A DNA stretch of 7,736 bases. It comes from Roseburia sp. Lineage in GTDB: Bacteria; Bacillota; Clostridia; Lachnospirales; Lachnospiraceae. Positions 1-4,794 of the stretch are shown here, one piece after another. Below the pieces are notes generated by a model. The model ran no database searches. It worked only from the letters and a program-made list of their open reading frames with translations, and was not told where the DNA came from. The stretch is taken from assembly GCA_017621905.1 (NCBI GenBank), contig JAGASC010000341.1, positions 1-7,736 of the forward strand, written 5' to 3'. The first letter of the stretch is position 1, and the number at the start of each line of letters is the position of its first letter. The position numbers and the translations under genes are program-made.

Positions 1-698
1 ATCAGGCGGTTGATGGGCGTATCTCCCGTCTCGCTTTTAAATATTTTGGAAATGTAAAAAGGACTCAGGTACATATTTTCTGCAATCTGGTCTAAGGATA
101 TCTTCTCATTATAGTGGTCTTCAAAATAATTCAGAATCTGTTCCACCACATACTTTTTATTTGCCGTTTTAAAAGTATAACCATGACCGGTTTTGACAGG
201 CTCGTACTGTTCCCGGATAATCAGCAAAATCATCTGTACCAGATAGGACTTCATCATATAGTTATGCCCCGGTTTGCGGGCAGTATTTTCAGCCTCCATA
301 GAGGCACTGATTTTAAAAAGCTTTTGGTAAAGGTCTCCGGTAGTGTGCAGAATACACCGGCCTTCCGGCAGCGGCAGCGTATTTTCCGGGTATCCCGCAA
401 TCCGGATATCAGAAAATGCCACATAAAACTCTGTGCTGGGGACCTGGGTCCCTTCTACCACAAGAGCCTGATGCTTCACACCGGAATTCAGAATAATCAG
501 ATCTTTTTCCCCTACCTCATAGACATTGCCATCGATGCGGTATCGGCATTTGCCCGACAGCACAAAAGCCATTTCGATGTGGTCGTGGCTGTGATAGCTG
601 CTCTCGTTTTGCGTTCGAATCCCTTTCCAGGTATATAGGAGCGTGGGATTGAAGTCCGTCTCAAAAATACTCTGACGATTATCTTGATTGTCACACAT
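1..698 (-). CDS. AraC/XylS-family transcriptional regulator with N-terminal cupin sensor (partial, 3' end off window)
   Basis: 232 codons are visible before the gene runs off the left edge. The N-terminal half reads as an AraC-type cupin: a His-rich stretch HSHDHIEMAFVLSGK (residues 36-50), then RIDGNVYEVGEKDLIILNSG (54-73) and KHQ, the usual beta-barrel ligand pocket. Residues about 181-232 are the start of the AraC DNA-binding domain, with the first helix-turn-helix at about 201-221 (SLDQIAENMYLSPFYISKIF) and the following KSETGDTPINRL. The second HTH lies outside the window; the family is usually 270-300 residues. I chose ATG at 698 because GAGG sits 6 bases upstream; an in-frame ATG at 710 would add four residues but has a weaker ribosome site. 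The gene is divergent from the ABC exporter pair, so local control of that pair, probably activation by a small ligand, is inferred from position. The ligand cannot be read from sequence. Confidence 0.93.
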   Translation of the reverse strand, partial: MCDNQDNRQSIFETDFNPTLLYTWKGIRTQNESSYHSHDHIEMAFVLSGKCRYRIDGNVYEVGEKDLIILNSGVKHQALVVEGTQVPSTEFYVAFSDIRIAGYPENTLPLPEGRCILHTTGDLYQKLFKISASMEAENTARKPGHNYMMKSYLVQMILLIIREQYEPVKTGHGYTFKTANKKYVVEQILNYFEDHYNEKISLDQIAENMYLSPFYISKIFKSETGDTPINRL

Positions 699-704
699 AA
701 GGTA

Positions 705-710
705 CCTCAT
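705..710 (-). promoter_or_regulatory. Ribosome binding site that decides the regulator start
   Basis: On the minus strand GAGG (708-705) lies 6 bases before ATG at 698. The alternative ATG at 710 overlaps this site and is preceded only by a weak GAGAAG, so initiation at 698 is favoured. Confidence 0.55.
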
Positions 711-738
711 TTGCTTCTCTGACAAGTTTGTATTTTTT

Positions 739-767
739 ATTTTACTGATTTGGCAGCGGAAAGTAAA
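739..767 (-). promoter_or_regulatory. Sigma-A-type promoter for the AraC-family regulator
   Basis: Read on the minus strand, TTTACT (767-762, 4 of 6 to TTGACA) and TAAAAT (744-739, 5 of 6 to TATAAT) are separated by exactly 17 bases. A start near 732 would give a leader of about 34 bases before the ATG at 698. No other pair in this strand of the intergenic region fits as well. Confidence 0.55.
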
Positions 768-778
768 TACAAAAACAC

Positions 779-802
779 ATTTTTGAAATAAATTTTGAAT
801 AG
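779..802. repeat. Tandem 12-bp direct repeat, possible regulator half-sites
   Basis: ATTTTTGAAATA (779-790) is followed directly by AATTTTGAATAG (791-802); the shared core is TTTTGAA. It lies between the two divergent transcription starts. AraC-family proteins usually bind direct repeats, so this could be part of an operator, but the region is AT-rich and such repeats can arise by chance. Confidence 0.35.
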
Positions 803-810
803 TTTAAAGG

Positions 811-833
811 GTGTGAAACGTCGGTTTTCAAAC
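811..833. promoter_or_regulatory. Imperfect inverted repeat, operator-like
   Basis: GTGTGAAAC (811-819) and GTTTTCAAAC (824-833) form an inverted repeat around a 4-base centre, with one mismatch and one bulged base. It shares the TTTGAAA-type core with the direct repeats just upstream, so three related half-sites fall within about 55 bases. It lies upstream of the candidate exporter promoter. Which protein binds, if any, is unknown. Confidence 0.35.
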
Positions 834-836
834 TGT

Positions 837-857
837 CAAAAAAATACATTTTTTTTG
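837..857. repeat. A7/T8 tract pair upstream of exporter promoter
   Basis: CAAAAAAA (837-844), spacer TACA, then TTTTTTTTG (849-857): a self-complementary run of A and T tracts. Placed roughly 15 to 35 bases ahead of the candidate -35 box, it could act as an UP-like or bent-DNA element. It is unlikely to be a terminator because the stem has only A-T pairs apart from its end. Confidence 0.3.
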
Positions 858-869
858 CAAGATATTCCA

Positions 870-897
870 TTTCTTTTGTATGGCAGAAAGGTAAAAT
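870..897 (+). promoter_or_regulatory. Candidate weak promoter of the ABC exporter operon
   Basis: TAAAAT (892-897) is a fair -10 box. The best -35 match at a usable distance is TTTCTT (870-875, 16-base spacing), which is poor. A weak -35 is what an activator-dependent promoter often shows and would suit control by the divergent AraC-type protein, but this is inference. Confidence 0.3.
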
Positions 898-930
898 GGA
901 GAGACCATGAAAACAACAGGAAGGAAAACA

Positions 931-936
931 AGGAGG
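931..936 (+). promoter_or_regulatory. Strong ribosome binding site of the first ABC gene
   Basis: AGGAGG (931-936), running on as AGGAGGAG, lies 4 bases before ATG at 941 and fixes that start. An out-of-frame ATG at 907 has no properly spaced site. Confidence 0.8.
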
Positions 937-940
937 AGTT

Positions 941-2782
941 ATGAAATCATTGAAATGGTTTTTTTCATTCCTGAAAAAGTACCGGGGACGTCTGTTTCTT
1001 GGGCTTTTGATGACAACAGGAATTGTGGCGCTCTGCATCGTCAATCCCTATATCTCCGGTGTAATTGTGGATGACGTGGTGCTGGCGGAAAATTATGGGC
1101 TGCTGCCCCGGCTGTTGGTGATTATGCTGGCAATGACCCTGCTTAAGGCAGTCTTAAGCTTTTTGTATCAGATGGTGTTTGAATCAGTGTCCCAGGCAGT
1201 GCTCTATGATGTGCGAGATAAGGTATACCGCAAACTGCTGCAGGAGGACTTCGCTTTCTACAACAGAAAGCGGACCGGAGATCTGATGAGCAGGCAGACC
1301 GGAGATATGGAGGCCATCCGGCACTTTGTGGCATACACAATTTACGCGGTTTATCAGTATGTGCTGATGTTTATTTTTGCGTTGCTGATGATTTTTACCG
1401 TGAATACCAGGTTGGCATTGCTGATGCTTTTGGTGCTGCCCTTTACCGCCCTCACCACCTGGCGGCAGGCAAAAGTGGTAAAGCCCGCCTTCAAGCGCAA
1501 CAGGGAATGCTTTTCGTCCCTGAATGCCCTGGTACAGGAAAATATCAGCGGAAACCGTGTGGTAAAAGCATTTGCCAAAGAGGATTATGAAATCGAAAAA
1601 TTTAATAAGGAAAATGACAAATTCCGGGATGCGCAGGTGGCTGCCTCCGGTATCTGGATGAAATATCTGCCTGTTTTTGAAATACTGTCCTACGCATTGA
1701 CGATCATTTTGATGTTGTACGGCGGACATATGGTAATTCAGGGGGAGATGACTCTGGGAAATTTTGTTACCGTAAACGGTTACCTGTGGATGTTAAGCGC
1801 TCCGCTGCAGATGGCAGGCTGGCGTGTCAATGATGTGCAGAACTTCATTGCCTCCGTGGAAAAAATTTATTCCACCTACAGTGAAGAGCCAAAGGTACAG
1901 ACACCCCGCACCGGCGGAGTTCATAAGAAAATTCTCGGCAACGTGGAATTCCGCAACGTGACCTATAACCCGGAAGGGGAGGATATCGTGACGGACGTCA
2001 GCTTTAAAGTAAAGGCCGGTCAGACCATCGGTATCATCGGCTCCACCGGTTCCGGAAAATCTACGCTGATGAACCTGTTGTGCCGCTTCTATGATGCGTC
2101 CTCCGGGGAAGTGCTCATCGACGGCGTGGATGTCCGCAAGCGGGATTTGTACAATCTGCGTGACAATATCGGAATGGCCATGCAGGATGTGTTCCTGTTC
2201 TCGGATACCATCGAGGGAAATATCGCCTACGGCCGCCCCAACAGCAGTTTTGAGGAGGTCAAAAAGGCGGCCATTATGGCAGATGCAAATCACTTTATCA
2301 AAAATATGCCCGACGGCTATGACACCATCGTGGGAGAACGTGGTGTCGGTCTTTCCGGCGGACAAAAGCAGAGAATTTCTCTGGCGAGAGCGCTTTTAAA
2401 GGATCCTTCTATTTTGATTTTGGATGATACTACCTCCGCGGTGGATATGGAAACGGAAAATTACATCCAGCGCCAGCTGAAAAATATTCAGGCAGAAAAA
2501 GAATGTACCGTATTTATTATTGCCTACCGTATTTCTTCCATTAAAGATGCAGACTGGATCCTTGTGCTGGATCACGGGCGCATCATTGAACAGGGAACTC
2601 ATGATTCCTTAGTGGCGCAGGGCGGATATTATGCGTCTACCTTCCGCAGCCAGTATGGGGAGATTCCTTACGATTTGATCCGTGAAAAAGAAGCTTTGAA
2701 GAAGGAAGCAGGGTCAGGCAATGAAGGGAATCAAAGTGATTTGATCCGTGAAAAAGAAGTTCTACAGAAGGGGGAGAAGTAG
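941..2782 (+). CDS. ABC exporter half-transporter, degenerate-site subunit (TMD-NBD fusion)
   Basis: This 613-residue protein has the type IV exporter (ABCB/MsbA-like) layout. A six-helix membrane domain covers about residues 15-295, with likely segments near 17-40, 56-78, 133-152, 157-175, 243-262 and 271-290. A nucleotide-binding domain follows from about 333 to 572. Visible NBD motifs are A-loop Y342, Walker A GSTGSGKST (367-375), Q-loop Q415, X-loop GERG (465-468), canonical signature LSGGQ (471-475), Walker B ILILDD (491-496) and D-loop SAVD (499-502). Two catalytic positions are altered: residue 496, normally the catalytic Glu, is Asp, and residue 529, normally the switch His of the IIAHR motif, is Tyr (IIAYR). 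This is the pattern of the degenerate half of heterodimeric exporters such as TM287, LmrC and BmrC. The C-terminal tail (578-613) is charged and contains a duplicated DLIREKE segment. The gene is followed after 1 base by its partner. The substrate is unknown; drugs, lipids or peptides are all possible. Confidence 0.96.
   Translation: MKSLKWFFSFLKKYRGRLFLGLLMTTGIVALCIVNPYISGVIVDDVVLAENYGLLPRLLVIMLAMTLLKAVLSFLYQMVFESVSQAVLYDVRDKVYRKLLQEDFAFYNRKRTGDLMSRQTGDMEAIRHFVAYTIYAVYQYVLMFIFALLMIFTVNTRLALLMLLVLPFTALTTWRQAKVVKPAFKRNRECFSSLNALVQENISGNRVVKAFAKEDYEIEKFNKENDKFRDAQVAASGIWMKYLPVFEILSYALTIILMLYGGHMVIQGEMTLGNFVTVNGYLWMLSAPLQMAGWRVNDVQNFIASVEKIYSTYSEEPKVQTPRTGGVHKKILGNVEFRNVTYNPEGEDIVTDVSFKVKAGQTIGIIGSTGSGKSTLMNLLCRFYDASSGEVLIDGVDVRKRDLYNLRDNIGMAMQDVFLFSDTIEGNIAYGRPNSSFEEVKKAAIMADANHFIKNMPDGYDTIVGERGVGLSGGQKQRISLARALLKDPSILILDDTTSAVDMETENYIQRQLKNIQAEKECTVFIIAYRISSIKDADWILVLDHGRIIEQGTHDSLVAQGGYYASTFRSQYGEIPYDLIREKEALKKEAGSGNEGNQSDLIREKEVLQKGEK
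2672..2759 (+). repeat. In-frame direct repeat in the 3' end of the first ABC gene
   Basis: A 22-base sequence starting GATTTGATCCGTG occurs perfectly at 2672-2693 and 2738-2759, offset by 66 bases, exactly 22 codons. It encodes DLIREKE twice (residues 578-584 and 600-606), followed by ALKK and VLQK respectively. The exact DNA identity suggests a recent duplication or gene conversion rather than protein-level convergence. Confidence 0.9.
2769..2776 (+). promoter_or_regulatory. Ribosome binding site of the second ABC gene, inside the first gene
   Basis: AGGGGGAG (2769-2776) lies 7 bases before ATG at 2784 and within the last codons of the first ABC gene, whose TAG is at 2780-2782. This supports translational coupling. 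It also favours ATG 2784 over an in-frame GTG at 2748, which would add 12 residues encoded inside the upstream gene. Confidence 0.75.
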
Positions 2783-2783
2783 C

Positions 2784-4583
2784 ATGGCACGTAATCGATA
2801 TGACATGGATGAGGTGTTGGAAACCAAATTTGATATCAACCAGGTAAAAAGACTGGCGGGCTACATATCACCTTATAAGAAAAAAATGGCCGGCGTTCTC
2901 TTCCTGATGCTCAGCGCCAGTGCACTGACCATGATCGTGCCCATGTTTGTGCAGCACATCATGGACGATTATATTCCGGCGGGAAATATGAAAATGATTA
3001 TTGTGGTCAGCATTCTTACGCTGCTGATTGCAAGTTACTCCGCAACCGCTCTGCGACTGAAAATTAAGACCATGAGCGTGATCGGCCAGGACATCATCCA
3101 TACCATCCGCTCCGAGATTTTCTGTCATTTGCAGGAACTGCCATTTTCCTATTATGATGACAGACCTCACGGAAAAATTCAGGTGCGTGTGGTCAATTAT
3201 GTAAACAGCTTAAGTGATTTGCTGAGCAACGGTATTGTAAACACCATTGCAGATTTGTGTAACTTGATTTTTATTATCATTTTTATGCTGATGTGCGATG
3301 TGAAGCTTACCTTGGTCTGCCTGTGCGGTCTGCCCCTTTTGGTGTTAGTTATTATTTTTATCAAAACCAGGCAGCGCCGGGCATGGCAGATTCAGTCCAA
3401 TAAGCAGTCCAACCTGAATGCCTATATTGCAGAAAGCATCAACGGCATCCGGGTGACCCAGTCTTTTGTGCGGGAGCGGGAAAACACAGGAATCTTTAAT
3501 CATTTGAGCGGGGAATACAGATACTCCTGGATGCACGCTGTTACTTATAACTTTACATTGGGGCCAAGCGTGGAGATTATTTCATCCGTAACCACGGCAT
3601 TTGTTTACATATTGGGGATCCGCTGGATTCTGGCGCCGGATATGCCACTTACGGTGGGTACGCTGATTCTTTTTACAGCATACATCAGCAGGTTCTGGGC
3701 ACCGATTAATACGCTGGCCACCTTTTACAATTCCTTGCTTACGGCAATTTCCTATCTGGAGCGTATTTTTGAGACCATCGACGAGCCGGTGCTGGTAAAG
3801 GATGAACCGGGGGCGACGGAGATGCCGCCGATCCATGGCGATGTGGAATTTCAGGATGTATGCTTTAGCTACGAGGAAGGACACCGGATTTTAGATCATA
3901 TTAATTTCCGTGTCAATCAGGGAGAGACCTATGCGATTGTAGGTCCTACCGGGGCCGGAAAATCCACCATTGTCAACCTGGTCAGCCGTTTTTACAATGT
4001 GGATTCCGGTAAGATCCTGATTGACGGCGTCGATATCTCCAAAGCGACGATACGGTCGCTGCGGACACAGATGGGTGTCATGATGCAGGACAGCTTTGTA
4101 TTTGCCGGAACCATTATGGATAATATTCGCTATGGAAATCTGGAGGCTACGGATGAACAGGTCATCGAAGCAGCAAAGACGGTATGTGCCCACGATTTTA
4201 TTATGAATATGGAAAATGGGTATTACACGGAGGTCAATGAGCGAGGGAGCTGTCTGTCTGTGGGCCAGAGACAGCTGATATCCTTTGCGAGAGCGCTGCT
4301 TGCGGATCCGAAGATACTGATTTTGGATGAAGCTACATCCAGTATTGACACGGAGACTGAGCTTCTGGTGCAGAAAGGTCTGAACCGGCTGTTGGAAGGA
4401 AGAACTTCTTTCATTATTGCCCATCGTTTGTCCACAATCCAGAATGCAGACTGCATCCTCTATGTGGACCAGGGCGGAATCCTGGAAAGGGGTACCCATC
4501 AGGAATTGATCGACCAGCGGGGAGCGTACTACGAATTGTATATGTCCCAGTTTGATTTCCTGCAAAATGGGGCAAAATCTTAG
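2784..4583 (+). CDS. ABC exporter half-transporter, catalytic-site subunit (TMD-NBD fusion)
   Basis: This 599-residue protein is the second half of the exporter. A short N-terminal lead (1-33) precedes a six-helix membrane domain, with likely segments near 36-57, 70-90, 150-170, 174-194, 262-280 and 288-310. The NBD runs from about 353 to 590. Motifs are A-loop Y363, Walker A GPTGAGKST (387-395), Q-loop Q435, X-loop NERG (485-488), signature LSVGQ (491-495, Val for the usual first Gly), Walker B ILILDE with catalytic E516, D-loop SSID (519-522) and switch H547 in IIAHR. The catalytic residues missing from the upstream partner are present here, while the signature is altered. In a heterodimer, its Walker motifs paired with the partner's LSGGQ would form the competent ATP site. 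Start ATG 2784 is 1 base after the partner's stop, so the two are co-transcribed and probably made in equal amounts. A strong terminator follows. The TM288/LmrD/BmrD-like type is clear; the substrate is not. Confidence 0.96.
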   Translation: MARNRYDMDEVLETKFDINQVKRLAGYISPYKKKMAGVLFLMLSASALTMIVPMFVQHIMDDYIPAGNMKMIIVVSILTLLIASYSATALRLKIKTMSVIGQDIIHTIRSEIFCHLQELPFSYYDDRPHGKIQVRVVNYVNSLSDLLSNGIVNTIADLCNLIFIIIFMLMCDVKLTLVCLCGLPLLVLVIIFIKTRQRRAWQIQSNKQSNLNAYIAESINGIRVTQSFVRERENTGIFNHLSGEYRYSWMHAVTYNFTLGPSVEIISSVTTAFVYILGIRWILAPDMPLTVGTLILFTAYISRFWAPINTLATFYNSLLTAISYLERIFETIDEPVLVKDEPGATEMPPIHGDVEFQDVCFSYEEGHRILDHINFRVNQGETYAIVGPTGAGKSTIVNLVSRFYNVDSGKILIDGVDISKATIRSLRTQMGVMMQDSFVFAGTIMDNIRYGNLEATDEQVIEAAKTVCAHDFIMNMENGYYTEVNERGSCLSVGQRQLISFARALLADPKILILDEATSSIDTETELLVQKGLNRLLEGRTSFIIAHRLSTIQNADCILYVDQGGILERGTHQELIDQRGAYYELYMSQFDFLQNGAKS

Positions 4584-4594
4584 AAAGGTTAGAA

Positions 4595-4708
4595 ATGCCA
4601 ATCATCGACATAGACGCCAAAAAGCACTATCAGCGCAAGGTGGTGGGGCACATGAGGAAAAAAATTTCCCCGTGTGCCCATTTGTTTTCCATCACATTTC
4701 ATTTCTAA
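4595..4708 (+). CDS. Doubtful 37-codon ORF overlapping the terminator
   Basis: ATG at 4595 has AAAGG (4584-4588) 6 bases upstream and opens a frame to TAA at 4706-4708. The product begins MPIIDIDAKKHYQRKVVGHM and ends SPCAHLFSITFHF. I do not recognise it. The terminator hairpin at 4646-4679 falls inside the frame, so most transcripts would end before the stop codon. It could be the remnant 5' end of a lost third operon gene, a small peptide made from read-through, or chance. The last option is quite possible. Confidence 0.22.
   Translation: MPIIDIDAKKHYQRKVVGHMRKKISPCAHLFSITFHF
4646..4688 (+). terminator. Intrinsic terminator of the ABC exporter operon
   Basis: The hairpin arms are 4646-4660 and 4665-4679 around an AAAA loop. 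The outer GGGCACA pairs perfectly with TGTGCCC, and the inner GGAAA pairs with TTTCC. Between them are one G-T wobble, one G-C pair and one A-C mismatch. The T-rich tail TTTGTTTT is at 4681-4688. It lies 62 bases after the stop of the second ABC gene and separates the operon from the SNF2 gene. Confidence 0.85.
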
Positions 4709-4727
4709 AACTTCAATCAACAAATGC

Positions 4728-4756
4728 TGTTTCAAAAGGAAAAGTATGCTATAATA
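4728..4756 (+). promoter_or_regulatory. Extended -10 promoter of the SNF2-family gene
   Basis: TGCTATAAT (4748-4756) combines a perfect TATAAT with the upstream TG of an extended -10 box. The -35 at 17-base spacing, GTTTCA (4728-4733), matches only 3 of 6, which is tolerated when the -10 is extended. A start near 4763 would give a leader of about 32 bases with no visible riboswitch. Confidence 0.7.
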
Positions 4757-4782
4757 ATAAGATGCAAAAAAAGAGACGATGC

Positions 4783-4788
4783 AGGAGG
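4783..4788 (+). promoter_or_regulatory. Ribosome binding site of the SNF2-family gene
   Basis: AGGAGG (4783-4788) lies 6 bases before ATG at 4795, an ideal arrangement that fixes the start. Confidence 0.85.
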
Positions 4789-4794
4789 AGAAAA

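Noticed and set aside
114..638. 174-residue plus-strand open frame
   Set aside because: It lies antisense to the AraC-type regulator, has no ribosome site, and its translation resembles no family, whereas the minus strand gives clear cupin and HTH motifs.
907..1074. Possible leader peptide ORF starting at ATG 907
   Set aside because: It is out of frame with the ABC gene, overlaps its ribosome site and first 130 bases, and its own GGAGAG lies too close (3 bases) to the ATG.
2748..2783. GTG at 2748 as the start of the second ABC gene
   Set aside because: The added 12 residues come from the duplicated tail of the upstream gene read in another frame; ATG 2784 has a strong, well-spaced AGGGGGAG.
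3891..4601. 236-residue minus-strand open frame
   Set aside because: It is a shadow opposite the NBD of the second ABC subunit, with no recognisable domain and no promoter or ribosome site.
4584..4794. Riboswitch or small RNA between the exporter and the SNF2 gene
   Set aside because: The only clear structure is the terminator hairpin. The leader of the SNF2 gene is about 32 bases and too short for a known riboswitch.
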